NCBI RefSeq assembly: GCF_002995805.1
Contig: NZ_PVXL01000019.1
Location: 1-43,519, forward strand
From: Neomoorella stamsii
Lineage (GTDB): Bacteria > Bacillota > DSM-521 > Neomoorellales > Neomoorellaceae
Length of the DNA stretch: 43,519 nucleotides
Reading direction: 5' to 3'
Shown here: positions 27,101 to 34,792 of the stretch, piece after piece
Position numbering within the stretch: position 1 is the first letter of the stretch
Layout: the number at the start of each line of letters is the position of its first letter
Program-made: the position numbers and the translations under genes
Notes under the pieces: model-generated
Databases searched by the model: none
Told to the model about the DNA's origin: nothing
Seen by the model: only the letters and a program-made list of their open reading frames with translations

Positions 27101-27438
27101 ATCAAAGGTGAGATATTGGCCATTTTCCTGATGGTATTGAGGAGATCAAACCGGTATGCTCTAGCCTGCCGTTTAGGGTTCTGGCGGTACTCCTGCCCCT
27201 CGTAGAAAACAATTACTTGATCGCCATCTTCAATCCGAACTATTGAATCCTCTGTCCAACCTTTTACCTCTACAACAACTATGCCATGATTGGGCATTAA
27301 TATACAAAAATCAAACTCCCGGCCATTAACCTCACGTTTAGCATAGACAATAAAATCATCAGGCAGGGCATTATTTAATGCGTCCCAAAAGGCACTTTCA
27401 CCATAATTTAAATCTGCATTTGAGACAAGGGTGGCCAT
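24187..27438 (-). CDS. UvrD/Rep/AddA-like helicase with N-terminal NERD nuclease domain
   Basis: A 1083-residue superfamily 1 helicase; I use ATG 27438 (MATLVSNADLN) with GGTGAT upstream. Residues 1-130 are a NERD domain: E14 in G-E-S-A-F, D43 in E-F-D-F, and E57-x-K59 in V-V-E-V-K-G-W, the PD-(D/E)XK set. The helicase core has motif I A-G-A-G-T-G-K-T near 375, motif II F-V-D-E-F-Q-D-T-D, motif III G-D-I-K-Q-C-I-Y-R-F-R-G, motif V V-H-K-A-K-G-L-E-Y and motif VI L-Y-V-A-M-T-R-A. It opens the seven-gene effector operon and overlaps the AddB-like gene by 4 bases. It could both unwind and cut DNA, making up for the missing nuclease in its partner. Confidence 0.88.
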   Translation of the reverse strand: MATLVSNADLNYGESAFWDALNNALPDDFIVYAKREVNGREFDFCILMPNHGIVVVEVKGWTEDSIVRIEDGDQVIVFYEGQEYRQNPKRQARAYRFDLLNTIRKMANISPLIFDMVCYPFLGRDFFLSSGLNAISGEAMTFLKEDLADAGAFKKKLLQAYNIASRWGNPSPFDATTMYRVREIFEPGISKRKIKENETLTPGSSFAGASTANKHFVNAYYSVLQFVAEDVNDIAPLMGELLSWYVKGTKIYLIVSTSSQYATAKGAFYKLLSDYGLQIKQGNLFPALTKNDLNSREVLADEGSFSCFNFLLTIAKEKAASRGLGSFRLIDGTGYKGTLQEEALKHFHKTTGFNFHQYALEHADPNKNIVVRAGAGTGKTFSMITRITYLCYVHNYSPAALRNAITMITFTNEAADNMKKRLKQCFQNYYMLTKNYDFLCLLEQVDKMQISTIHSYAKSIIKQLGSALGYGKDLTIVSGSYDRVEVLEKELEKYLEEKSRVDRAYIGRLSMPVYKLKEILVELITKLYNKSINVARLDSFDFGTVSKDNEELHELIKTVLLRTEQKYREELQKRNLIHLNELMVQLGILVNTGDERLAQIKTDYLFVDEFQDTDDVQIATFLAMQRQMGFKFFVVGDIKQCIYRFRGAEIKAFDRLGINAGQDEWLEFALNKNYRTDQALLKEYEKVFKRLGAGSNPLLPYKQEEDVLFSDILLNRGRPSQEYCRQVIYQSEKNRNDFTNLYICLFDEIKRCREEVLKLKEKGVNLSEAERTIAILVRENWQAEEIRQQGPNYDIPNIKTYSGGDLYQLLPARELYKLVQALLFNDSPRYLLNFICTNYIKIPLDMWFLRKADGKEQYSYLVNLLNEYFLQLSNGKYTWDKLVSDLRYEPVLKVIKYTIDICKPWCNFSDEADSQRYYKINTELLLEKIIQAFSIDYLTLNSLEKYLYIKIITKQKEESRGIKTEAEEVPIVCTTVHKAKGLEYGYVLLPFTNFKIDQIKKTGVDVYVNEGRIGYSFYLDENSSFVRNSHYNERQEALERSCEETRILYVAMTRAIRSFIWFAPSEDVYTPSWAELLAGGMKQ

Positions 27439-27540
27439 GTAAATCACCGTCGCTTAAAGTTTGTTAGCTCTTCCCCATCGACTTCGATGTTCCTTCTCGC
27501 TATGCTAACTTATTTTGGTAATTTGGGTGCCTTTTATTTT

Positions 27541-27570
27541 ATAATTGGCCCGCTTAGCCTGCTACGTCAA
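27541..27570 (-). promoter_or_regulatory. Candidate promoter of the seven-gene effector operon
   Basis: On the - strand: TTGACG (27570-27565), an 18-base spacer, and AATTAT (27546-27541), about 100 bases above the NERD-helicase start. The -35 box is good and the -10 weak. It sits at the edge of insertion-sequence debris, so the leader may have been recruited during island assembly. Confidence 0.35.
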
Positions 27571-27585
27571 GGTAGAAGGATTAAA

Positions 27586-28103
27586 ACCACCCCTGCGTTT
27601 ACTACAGGGCTTTTAGTGGTATGTATTTAGTCGTCGCCATCATTTAAATTCGTCATTTTTCCCGTTTTCCCTGCTTATTTCCAATAGTACCGAACTGATC
27701 CATATTAAATGATAAAAGCCACCGGTTCCTAGCCCGACGGCTTCGCAATAAATGCATTATATCATTCACTACTCAGCTTACTCGCCAGGGCTCATGCGTT
27801 CTCTTGCTTTACGAAGGCCCCGCCTGCCCCCGCCAGAGTTTCCACGGGAACGGGCTGACAGTTGATAATGTATCTTTACCAGGAGCTTCCATGCCTTCAA
27901 CCTCGATACCTAATGAGAGCGCCTGCCTTTTCTTGGCGATAATGTATCAAGTGGCTAGTATACCTTTTGAAGCAGGCATCAAAATCACGGGCGCCATGAG
28001 GGCAAGCTTAAGGAGATTTAGACATATTTACTTATAATCCGCGTAAATAATCAGGTCGTATTTCTAGCCTCTACTGATGTTCCCCACGGCTAAAGCCGGG
28101 GGG
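27586..28103. mobile_element. Probable IS200/IS605-like remnant
   Basis: This region carries no intact gene and lies between the island and rnpB. It is flanked by a hairpin at 27586-27620 (ACCAC...GTGGT with inner CCCTG/CAGGG) and one at 28082-28103 (CCCC-A-CGGC-TAAA-GCCG-G-GGGG). Both resemble the subterminal hairpins of IS200/IS605 elements and TnpB-associated RNAs. Inside, a 45-residue minus-strand fragment (27809-27946) reads like a TnpB-type C-terminal tail (L-S-L-G-I-E-V-E-G, then P-F-P-W-K-L-W-R-G-Q-A) but has no start and is cut off by a stop. The family call is by resemblance only. Confidence 0.3.
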
Positions 28104-28149
28104 TTCTGCTGTTAATGTTCAGTAAACTTAGCAGCGGGAGGAAATCGAG

Positions 28150-28206
28150 GTGTTGGAGATGGTCCAGGTAGATTATATCAGATATTGTGATTACACCTAT
28201 CATTGA
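28150..28206 (+). pseudogene. Possible 5' fragment of an IS21-family transposase (istA)
   Basis: A GGGAGG ribosome site at about 28136-28141 is followed by GTG 28150 and an 18-residue reading containing M-V-Q-V-D-Y-I-R, which resembles IstA N-termini. It then loses similarity and stops at 28204. If right, this is the first codons of an otherwise deleted transposase. The match is very short. Confidence 0.22.
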
Positions 28207-28356
28207 ACAGCGTTAAGGCAGCGGCAGGTAACATTTCTATTATGCTAAAACCATCTGCCAGAGTGTAACTTCACCGAAGACTTACCAGTCGGCATTAATT
28301 TCAGGTGTTAATGCTGCAGACCGGGGCTTGCTAGGAGCTCCACTAAATTAAAAAGA

Positions 28357-28406
28357 TTATCACCTCTTCCAGGTCCTAAAAAGTTACCCCTAAGAAGAGG
28401 TGATAA
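28357..28406 (-). terminator. Terminator of rnpB
   Basis: A perfect 12-bp stem (28406-28395 with 28368-28357), followed on the - strand by TCTTTTTAATTT. It lies 18 bases beyond the 3' end of the RNase P RNA. Confidence 0.8.
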
Positions 28407-28423
28407 CCCATAAGTTAAACATA

Positions 28424-28877
28424 AGTGCTTTTGAGCAAACCTGTAAGCCGAGTTCTGTCGTGGATGGTCATCTATCTGGGACGCCAGTTGCCTGGCGCCT
28501 CCAGCGACCTTACCCGGGGACGGGGCGGGCCACCCCTATTGTCCCCCTATTCGGTCTTGCTCCAGGTGGGGTTTACCGAGCCGGTTAGTCGCCTAACCGC
28601 TGGTGAGCTCTTACCTCGCCTTTCCACCCTTGCCCAGCACTCAACCTGACGGTTGCCGATTCGCGAAAAATCACCCTGAAATCAGGTTGGTTCCAGGGGG
28701 AACCGTTGCGGCTTTCAAGTTGAGTGCGGGGCGGTCTGTTTCTGTGGCACTATCCTTGGGGTCGCCCCCACTGGACGTTATCCAGCACCCTGCCCTGTGG
28801 AGCTCGGACTTTCCTCAGGCGATAAGCGCGCCCGGCGCGCTTATCGCCCGCGACCATCCGGTTTACTCAAAAGCACT
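28424..28877 (-). ncRNA. rnpB: RNase P RNA (type A)
   Basis: The catalytic RNA of RNase P, which matures tRNA 5' ends. The hallmark GAGGAAAGTCCGAGCTCC is on the - strand at about 28817-28800, and the 3' region with GACAGAACTCGGCTTACAG is near 28440-28458. The P1 helix closes the molecule: 28877-28860 pairs with 28441-28424 with a single mismatch. A 13-bp perfect hairpin (GCGATAAGCGCGC / GCGCGCTTATCGC) just after P1 fits P3. At about 454 nucleotides including the long P1 it is somewhat larger than usual. Much of the excess seems to be an extended helix around 28635-28727. The two tRNAs on the same strand at 31.6 kb are natural substrates. Confidence 0.95.
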
Positions 28878-28963
28878 TATCCACTTTTCTTTAGCGGATT
28901 TAAATATAACACCCTTTATGGTAATCTGTCAAGGCACTGTCAAGCAGCATAATCCGGTGGTGT

Positions 28964-29665
28964 TCACGGCAGCAACAACCGGCCGCAGCTTTCGCAGTAA
29001 ATAAATTTGCCGGCACGGGCTTCCCGGAGGAAGACGGGCGGGACGACCAGGTGGCAGCCGCTGCAGGTCCCCTTGACTACCCGGGCCAGGGCCTTTGTCC
29101 CCAGGCGGCGCTGCAGGTCGCTGTAGAGGGCGAGCAGTTCGGGGTCGATCTCCCCTTCCAGTTGGGCGGCATTGACCGCCAGGACGTCCATCTCCTGCTG
29201 CAGGCCTTCGCGCCAGGTGCGGTACTGGGCCAGTTTTTCCCGGTAGGCGGCCTTATCGGCCTGGAGCTTACTAACATTTTCCTTTAGCCATTCTTCAAGC
29301 TGCTCCTGCTGCAGGGCCAGCTCCATGGCCCTTTCTTCTTCCCGGGCCAGCTCGCCGGCGGTGGTATCTATTTTATGTTGAATGTTGTTTAATTCTTTGG
29401 GATTGCTGGTCTCGCCGCTGTAGAGTTTTCCTTCCAGCTGCTTCTTCCTGGCCGCCAGGTCCTGGCAGGCCCTTTCCAGGGCAGCGACCTGCCGCTTTAA
29501 TTCTTCCCGTTCCTGCATTCTCGCCCGCACTGTTTCCCGGCAGGCTTCCAGCCGCTCCTTTTCCCTTTTCAGCTCCCGGGCCAGAGCGGATGTGTGCAGC
29601 TGGCGCTGCAGTTCCTGGAGGCGAAGCTGCATTTCCTGTAACTCCCACAGCTTGCTGAGACCCAT
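28964..29665 (-). CDS. C4-type zinc ribbon domain protein (COG1579)
   Basis: A 233-residue protein. Residues 5-175 form a long antiparallel coiled coil rich in Glu, Leu, Gln and Arg. The C-terminus is a zinc ribbon with C-S-G-C near 199-202 and C-E-S-C near 222-225. This is the COG1579/YacZ-like family regularly found beside nif3/yqfO. Its molecular role is not settled; nucleic-acid binding is usually assumed. It lies 16 bases below the nif3 gene in what looks like one trmK-nif3-zinc-ribbon operon. Confidence 0.9.
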   Translation of the reverse strand: MGLSKLWELQEMQLRLQELQRQLHTSALARELKREKERLEACRETVRARMQEREELKRQVAALERACQDLAARKKQLEGKLYSGETSNPKELNNIQHKIDTTAGELAREEERAMELALQQEQLEEWLKENVSKLQADKAAYREKLAQYRTWREGLQQEMDVLAVNAAQLEGEIDPELLALYSDLQRRLGTKALARVVKGTCSGCHLVVPPVFLREARAGKFIYCESCGRLLLP

Positions 29666-29681
29666 GCCGATCCCCCCGTAT

Positions 29682-30794
29682 TTAGAGTACGTACCAGGGT
29701 TCCTGCTCTTTCTGGGAAGCCAGGACCATAACTTCGCGCTCCTGTAATTGTTCCTGCAGGTAGGTCACCAGGGCCGGGACGATGATCCTCTCGGTGGCGA
29801 AGTGGCCGGCGTCGATTACCGCCAGGCCTATACCGGCGGCGGCCTGGGCTTCGTGGTACTTTAAATCCCCGGTGACCAGGACGTCAGCCCCGGCAGCCCG
29901 GGCGGTGGTCATGACATCGCTACCGGCGCCGCCGCAGGTGGCCACCTTCTTCACCTTGCGTTCCCTGTCCCCCACTACGTTGACCCGGGCTGCCCCCAGG
30001 TGTTCCTTCACCTGCCGGGCAAATTCCTCCAGGGACACGACCTGGGGTAAGATTCCAAGGCGGCCGATGCCCCGGGCCGGGCCTTCGTTGGCCAGGGGGT
30101 AGATGTCGTAGGCTACTTCTTCGTAAGGGTGGGCCTGCAGCAGGGCCTGGAGGACTTCCTTGAGCCTGCCGGTGGGGATAATGGTCTCCAGGCGGTATTC
30201 TTTGACCTCCGTGACCTTCCCTTCCTGGCCGATATAGGGCCGGGTGCCGGCCAGGGGCCGGAAGGTGCCGGTACCGGCCACCCGGAAAGTACAGTCAGAA
30301 TAATTGCCGATCCAGCCGGCCCCGGCCCGGGTAATGGCTTCCCGCACGACCTTTTCATGGTCCTCGGGCACAAAGGTCACCAGTTTATAGTAATTTTCCC
30401 GGTGGGTAGGCAGGAGGACCTGGACATCTTCCAGTTCCAGCTTTACCGCCAGATGGTAGCTGACGCCGAGGTCGGCGCTATCTAAATTGGTATGGGCCGA
30501 GTAGACCATGATGTTGTCCTGGATGAGGCGGCGGACCAGCTCGCCCCGGGTTTCGTCAAAGCGTAAGGATTTGAGGGGGCGGAAAAAGAGGGGGTGATGG
30601 CTGATAATGAGATTGGCCCCCCGGGCGGCAGCTTCGGCGGCTACCGCCATGGTGACGTCCAGGCAGACCAGGACCCGGCGGACTTCTGCTTCCGGCGAGC
30701 CCAGCATGAGACCGACGTTATCCCATTCCGCCGCCAGTTCCGGCGGGGCCAGGGCTTCCATGATGGCTATGATTTCGCCGCATTTGGCAGCCAT
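29682..30794 (-). CDS. Nif3-like dinuclear metal centre protein (YqfO type)
   Basis: A 370-residue member of the Nif3/GTP cyclohydrolase I type 2 family. The N-terminal metal ligands lie in S-H-H-P-L-F-F near residue 66, and the C-terminal part ends with T-G-D-L-K-Y-H-E and D-A-G-H-F-A-T-E, the rest of the dinuclear site. The roughly 100-residue insert in the middle is the PII/CutA-like domain of the long YqfO type. The start at ATG 30794 (MAAKCGEIIAIMEALAP) follows GGAGGT and overlaps trmK by 28 bases. The precise reaction is uncertain for the family. Confidence 0.93.
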   Translation of the reverse strand: MAAKCGEIIAIMEALAPPELAAEWDNVGLMLGSPEAEVRRVLVCLDVTMAVAAEAAARGANLIISHHPLFFRPLKSLRFDETRGELVRRLIQDNIMVYSAHTNLDSADLGVSYHLAVKLELEDVQVLLPTHRENYYKLVTFVPEDHEKVVREAITRAGAGWIGNYSDCTFRVAGTGTFRPLAGTRPYIGQEGKVTEVKEYRLETIIPTGRLKEVLQALLQAHPYEEVAYDIYPLANEGPARGIGRLGILPQVVSLEEFARQVKEHLGAARVNVVGDRERKVKKVATCGGAGSDVMTTARAAGADVLVTGDLKYHEAQAAAGIGLAVIDAGHFATERIIVPALVTYLQEQLQEREVMVLASQKEQEPWYVL

Positions 30795-31507
30795 GCCAGT
30801 ACCTCCCTTATCTCTTCCAGTTGCCGGCTTAAATCCTCCCGCCGCTCCCGGGCCCGCGTCCCCCGTCCGGCAGCCAGCTGCCGAACGGCTGCTGTTAGTG
30901 TTTCCATCTTATGCAAGAGATAACCCCGCAGCAGGGGGTGGCGGCGCTGCAGCAGGAGGGGCCCTATCCTCCACTCCAGGTCGCTGTAGGCCGGGCTCTC
31001 ACCCTGGCAGGCGACTAGGATGATATAATAATGGCCGGAGTCGTAAACAAGATCTTCGTCGTATAAGTACCAGCCAGTGGAGGCGAGATAGCGGCGCAGT
31101 GGCCCGGCCTCCCCCTGGGGCTGGAGGACCAGGCGTTGTAACTTCTGCCGTACTTCCGGCCGGGCGGCGAGGATCCTCTGTTGGGTCAGGGCGCCCAGGC
31201 CGGACATGGTTACCGTGTCTACTTCCCCAGGCTTCAGGGGCGTGAGGCCGTCCCCCAGGCGCACTTCAACCCGCCCTTTAAGACCGGCGGCCGCCACGGC
31301 GGCCAGGGCGCGCTGGTAAGGACCCGGCGCCGCTTCCACGGCGATCACCCGCCGGCAGCGGCCGCTGCCGGCCAGGTACAGGGGTAGATAGGCGTGGTCG
31401 GTGCCGATATCGGCCACGGTGCTGCCGGGCGGGACCAGGGCAGCGACGGCCCGGAGGCGAGCCGGCAAGTGAGAAAAACGGCTAATTTTCCAGGACAAAA
31501 GATCCAC
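30767..31507 (-). CDS. trmK: tRNA (adenine(22)-N(1))-methyltransferase TrmK
   Basis: A 246-residue SAM-dependent methyltransferase. Motif I, A-D-I-G-T-D-H-A-Y-L-P, is near residue 33, and G-D-G-L-T-P-L follows near 85. TrmK makes m1A22 in bacterial tRNAs. In Bacillus TrmK motif IV reads A-G-M-G-G; here it is S-G-L-G-A, a small departure in the active-site loop. The GTG start at 31507 has AGGCAGG just upstream. The C-terminal half is a helical, Arg/Leu-rich coiled coil as expected. It heads the operon with nif3, just below two tRNA genes. Confidence 0.88.
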   Translation of the reverse strand: MDLLSWKISRFSHLPARLRAVAALVPPGSTVADIGTDHAYLPLYLAGSGRCRRVIAVEAAPGPYQRALAAVAAAGLKGRVEVRLGDGLTPLKPGEVDTVTMSGLGALTQQRILAARPEVRQKLQRLVLQPQGEAGPLRRYLASTGWYLYDEDLVYDSGHYYIILVACQGESPAYSDLEWRIGPLLLQRRHPLLRGYLLHKMETLTAAVRQLAAGRGTRARERREDLSRQLEEIREVLAWLPNAAKS

Positions 31508-31550
31508 CTGCCTGCCTGGAGTTCCCGCGAAGCGGTACGGGCAACCATGT

Positions 31551-31601
31551 AATTAAAAAGGCCAGCACGCTACGGTCACCTCCTGACCTCCGCTGCTGGC
31601 C
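31551..31601 (-). terminator. Terminator after the tRNA pair
   Basis: On the - strand GGCCAGCA (31601-31594) pairs with TGCTGGCC (31567-31560), then TTTTTAATT. It ends the tRNA-Asn/tRNA-Met unit before trmK. Confidence 0.75.
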
Positions 31602-31614
31602 TTATTTCCTTTTT

Positions 31615-31689
31615 TGGTGGGCCCACCCGGATTCGAACCAGGAACCAACCGGTTATGAGCCGGCAGCTCTACCGTTGAGCTATGGGCCC
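31615..31689 (-). tRNA. tRNA-Met (anticodon CAU)
   Basis: 75 nucleotides including an encoded CCA (31617-31615). The acceptor stem is GGGCCCA, the D-arm contains TAGCTCAACGGTAGAGC, the anticodon loop is CTCATAA, and the T-arm contains GGTTCGAATCC. The acceptor start GGGCCC is not that of an initiator tRNA. A CAU anticodon could also be the lysidine-modified isoleucine tRNA, which sequence inspection alone cannot exclude. It is the second gene of a two-tRNA transcript. Confidence 0.9.
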
Positions 31690-31693
31690 TTTC

Positions 31694-31768
31694 TGGCTCC
31701 CCGGGCAGGGCTCGAACCTGCAACCACCCGGTTAACAGCCGGGCGCTCTACCATTGAGCTACCGAGGA
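31694..31768 (-). tRNA. tRNA-Asn (anticodon GUU)
   Basis: 75 nucleotides with encoded CCA (31696-31694). The acceptor is TCCTCGG paired to CCGGGGA, the anticodon loop is CTGTTAA, and the T-loop is GGTTCGAGCC. It is separated from the next tRNA by 4 bases and lies 15 bases below a near-consensus promoter. Confidence 0.95.
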
Positions 31769-31782
31769 AAGCCACCTTTTAT

Positions 31783-31811
31783 ATTATACCCCGGAATGCC
31801 GCCCCGGTCAA
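31783..31811 (-). promoter_or_regulatory. Strong promoter of the tRNA pair
   Basis: On the - strand: TTGACC (31811-31806), exactly 17 bases, and TATAAT (31788-31783). The -10 ends 15 bases above the tRNA-Asn 5' end. It is the best SigA-type promoter in the window. Confidence 0.8.
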
Positions 31812-31880
31812 CAGTCAGATGCCACCTGCTCCTGGCCATTGCCCTGGTGGCGCCAGATAGGCGTCAGCCTCCGGCTCCCG

Positions 31881-32966
31881 CTATTCCAGATAGTCCTTCA
31901 GCTTCTTGCTGCGGCTGGGGTGGCGGAGCTTGCGCAGGGCCTTGGCCTCAATCTGGCGGATGCGTTCCCTGGTGACGCCAAACTCCTGGCCCACTTCTTC
32001 CAGGGTGCGCGCCCGCCCGTCATCCAGGCCGAAGCGCAGGCGTAAAACCCGCTTTTCCCTGGGCGTCAGGGAATCCAGGACTTCCTCCAGCTGCTCCCGG
32101 AGGAGCATAAAGGAAGCAGCATCGGCCGGTGCCTGGGCGTCCTCGTCTTCGATGAAGTCCCCCAGGTGGCTGTCTTCTTCTTCACCAATGGGTGTCTCCA
32201 GGGATACCGGTTCCTGGGCGATTTTCATGATCTCCCGTACCCGCTCCACGGGGACATCCATTTCCCTGGCGATCTCTTCGGGAGTGGGGTCCCGGCCCAG
32301 CTCCTGGAGCAGCTGGCGCTGCACCCGGATTAATTTATTGATGGTCTCCACCATGTGCACCGGGATCCTGATGGTCCGCGCCTGGTCGGCAATGGCCCGA
32401 GTAATGGCCTGGCGGATCCACCAGGTGGCGTAGGTGCTGAACTTGTAGCCCTTGCGGTAATCGAATTTCTCTACGGCCTTGATTAAACCCAAGTTGCCTT
32501 CCTGGATGAGGTCCAAAAACAACATGCCGCGGCCGACGTAGCGTTTGGCGATGCTGACCACCAGGCGTAAGTTTGCTTCGGCCAGGCGGCGCTTGGCCTC
32601 TTCATCACCCTGCTCCATCCTCTTGGCCAGCTCGATTTCTTCTTCCGGGGTCAGTAAGGGCACCCGGCCAATTTCCTTCAGGTACATGCGCACCGGGTCG
32701 TCGATGGCCACGTTTTCAGGAATCGAAAGATCGAGGTCGCTGTCAACGGCTTCGCCCTCTTCCTTTTCCAGGGCTTCCAGTTCCACCGGTTCAGGCACTA
32801 CCTCAATCCCCATGTGGCTTAACTGCTCGTAGATATCGTCAATTTGTTCGGGGGAGAGTTCGATTCCCTGAAGGGCATCCATAATCTCGCGATAAGTTAA
32901 GGAGCCCTGGCTCTTGCCCTTTTCGATCAGCTCCTTGACTATTTGCTTTTGCTGTTCTTCTTTCAC
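31881..32966 (-). CDS. rpoD: RNA polymerase primary sigma factor RpoD/SigA
   Basis: A 361-residue group 1 sigma factor, close in length to B. subtilis SigA. Start GTG 32966 follows GGGGGGAG and lies 2 bases after the dnaG stop; longer readings add a basic non-homologous leader. Region 1.1 is present. Region 2 carries [12 protein letters not shown], then [13 protein letters not shown] and Y-A-T-W-W-I-R-Q-A (-10 recognition). Region 4 has the helix-turn-helix [15 protein letters not shown] (-35 recognition). It directs housekeeping transcription, including the TTGACA/TATAAT-like promoters seen here. Confidence 0.97.
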   Translation of the reverse strand: MKEEQQKQIVKELIEKGKSQGSLTYREIMDALQGIELSPEQIDDIYEQLSHMGIEVVPEPVELEALEKEEGEAVDSDLDLSIPENVAIDDPVRMYLKEIGRVPLLTPEEEIELAKRMEQGDEEAKRRLAEANLRLVVSIAKRYVGRGMLFLDLIQEGNLGLIKAVEKFDYRKGYKFSTYATWWIRQAITRAIADQARTIRIPVHMVETINKLIRVQRQLLQELGRDPTPEEIAREMDVPVERVREIMKIAQEPVSLETPIGEEEDSHLGDFIEDEDAQAPADAASFMLLREQLEEVLDSLTPREKRVLRLRFGLDDGRARTLEEVGQEFGVTRERIRQIEAKALRKLRHPSRSKKLKDYLE

Positions 32967-32968
32967 CG

Positions 32969-34792
32969 CTACTCCCCCCTTCCGGATTTTATCGCTTTGA
33001 TCGTTTGCTGCAGGTGAAAGATTTGCTCCTGGAGTTCCTGGACCCGGCCGGTGGCGCCGCTGCTTTCCGCCCGGGCCAGGGCGAGTCTTATTTCCCTCTC
33101 CTGTTTTTGCAGCTGCAGGAGCCTGTAGAGGATGATTGCTTTCTTGACGGCCCGCTCCTGGACGGGCCCCAGACCGCCGGCCAGGGTGAGCCGGGCAATA
33201 AGGGCGTCCCATTCCGGTACCCCCCGGCCGGTTAAAACCCGCATCAGGTCCGGGCCGGCCAGTTCTGGTGCTTCCCGGCGCTTTTCCCGGACAAAGGCAG
33301 CAAGGCTCCGGGTCGCCGGGCTCTCCCCCCAGTCTTCTCCCAGTTCGCCGTCAATGGTGGCGGCCAGCCGGGGGCTGGTTAAATAAGCCTGGAGTAAAAA
33401 CATCTCACCCTGGTTCCTGGCCCGTTGTTCTCCCGGCGACGGGCCTTCCTTCTTTCCTGCCTTTTCTATAGCTCCCCCTGTCCTCCCCGGCCCGGGCGGA
33501 GCCTGGTGCAGCGCTCTTAGGATGGCTGCCTCGGATATCCCTGTGTGGCGGCTCAAAAGCCGGATATAGGCTTCCTGCTCGACGGCGTCCTTTACCTGTT
33601 GGAGGTAGGGGAGAACGGCGGCCATAATGGCTTTCCGGCCCAGGGGCCGGGTGGGATCGTGTTCGGCTACGGCTTTATTGATGCGAAATTCCATCAGGCC
33701 CTGACTTTCTTTTACCAGCTCCTGGAAGGCCGCTGTTCCCCGGGCGGCTAAAAATTCATCGGGGTCCTTGCCTGCCGGCAGCTGCAGGACGCGGACCTGG
33801 AGGCCAGCAGCGGCCAGGATGTCCAGGCCCCTCAAGGTGGCGGCTTCCCCCGCGGTATCAGCGTCGTAGGCGATGATTACTTCCCGGGCGTACTTTTTCA
33901 GCTCCCGGGCCTGCTCCGGGGTTAAGGCCGTGCCCAGGGAGGCGACCACATTATCAATACCATGCTGCCAGGCGGCGATCATATCCATATACCCTTCGAC
34001 GAGGATGGCCTGGCCTTTCCGGCGAATACCCGGCAGGGCCAGGTGCAGGCCGTAGAGGTGCCGTCCCTTGTGAAATAAAGCTGTCTCGGGGGAATTTAAA
34101 TACTTGGGCTCCCCCTCACTTAAGATTCGGCCGCCAAAGCCTATGACCCGGCCGCGGCTGTCTTTAATGGGAAACATGAGCCGCCCCCGGAAGCGGTCGG
34201 CCGTCCCCCGGGGCGGCCGGGAGGCGCTCAGCCCTGCCTGGTCAATCTCCCAGGGTGTGAAACCCTGGCGCCGCAGGTAATCTACCAGGGCCGTTCCCGT
34301 ATCCGGGGCATAACCCAGTTCGAAGAGCCGCGCCGTTTCTCCCTTCACCCCCCGCCGCTGGAGATATAAGCGGGCCGGGGCTGCCACCGGGTGGCGCATG
34401 AGAAGGCGATAATAAAAGCTGGCAGCTATTGCCCCCAGCTGGTACAGGCGTTCTTTCCATTCCCGCTCGCGCCTGGCAGCCGGCGATTCGCCGGCGCCGG
34501 CCAGGTCGATCCCCACCCTGGCGGCCAGGGTTTTTACTGCTTCGGGAAAGCTGAGGCCATCTTGCTTCATCAAGAAAGCGAAGACATCGCCGCCCGCACC
34601 GCAGCCAAAACAGTAAAACATCTGCTTATCAGGGCTGACGGTGAAGGAGGGTGTCTTTTCTTTATGAAAAGGGCAAAGACCGACGTAATTGCGGCCGCTC
34701 CTTTTTAGCCTGACATAGCTGCCGATGATTTCGACGATGTCTACCCTGTCTTTTACCTCATCAATCACTTCCTGGCTGAAGGCGGTTGTCAT
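32969..34792 (-). CDS. dnaG: DNA primase DnaG
   Basis: A 607-residue primase starting at ATG 34792 ([11 protein letters not shown]), preceded by a GGGGGGTGG ribosome site. The CHC2 zinc finger uses Cys40, His43, Cys61 and Cys64. The TOPRIM core has V-E-G-Y-M-D and A-Y-D-A-D-T-A-G. The helicase-interaction C-terminal domain follows a linker near 430-460. It makes RNA primers at the replication fork. It forms the macromolecular-synthesis pair with rpoD, with a 2-base gap. Confidence 0.97.
   Translation of the reverse strand: MTTAFSQEVIDEVKDRVDIVEIIGSYVRLKRSGRNYVGLCPFHKEKTPSFTVSPDKQMFYCFGCGAGGDVFAFLMKQDGLSFPEAVKTLAARVGIDLAGAGESPAARREREWKERLYQLGAIAASFYYRLLMRHPVAAPARLYLQRRGVKGETARLFELGYAPDTGTALVDYLRRQGFTPWEIDQAGLSASRPPRGTADRFRGRLMFPIKDSRGRVIGFGGRILSEGEPKYLNSPETALFHKGRHLYGLHLALPGIRRKGQAILVEGYMDMIAAWQHGIDNVVASLGTALTPEQARELKKYAREVIIAYDADTAGEAATLRGLDILAAAGLQVRVLQLPAGKDPDEFLAARGTAAFQELVKESQGLMEFRINKAVAEHDPTRPLGRKAIMAAVLPYLQQVKDAVEQEAYIRLLSRHTGISEAAILRALHQAPPGPGRTGGAIEKAGKKEGPSPGEQRARNQGEMFLLQAYLTSPRLAATIDGELGEDWGESPATRSLAAFVREKRREAPELAGPDLMRVLTGRGVPEWDALIARLTLAGGLGPVQERAVKKAIILYRLLQLQKQEREIRLALARAESSGATGRVQELQEQIFHLQQTIKAIKSGRGE

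Noticed and set aside
27804..28037. 77-residue + strand frame in the IS debris
   Set aside because: No ribosome site or known family; the - strand of the same stretch looks more like a transposon protein tail.
28842..28870. Perfect palindrome near the rnpB 5' end as a separate operator or terminator
   Set aside because: It is explained as helix P3 within RNase P RNA.
28400..29004. Several overlapping + strand frames
   Set aside because: They lie over the RNase P RNA, whose conserved sequence and P1 pairing are unmistakable.
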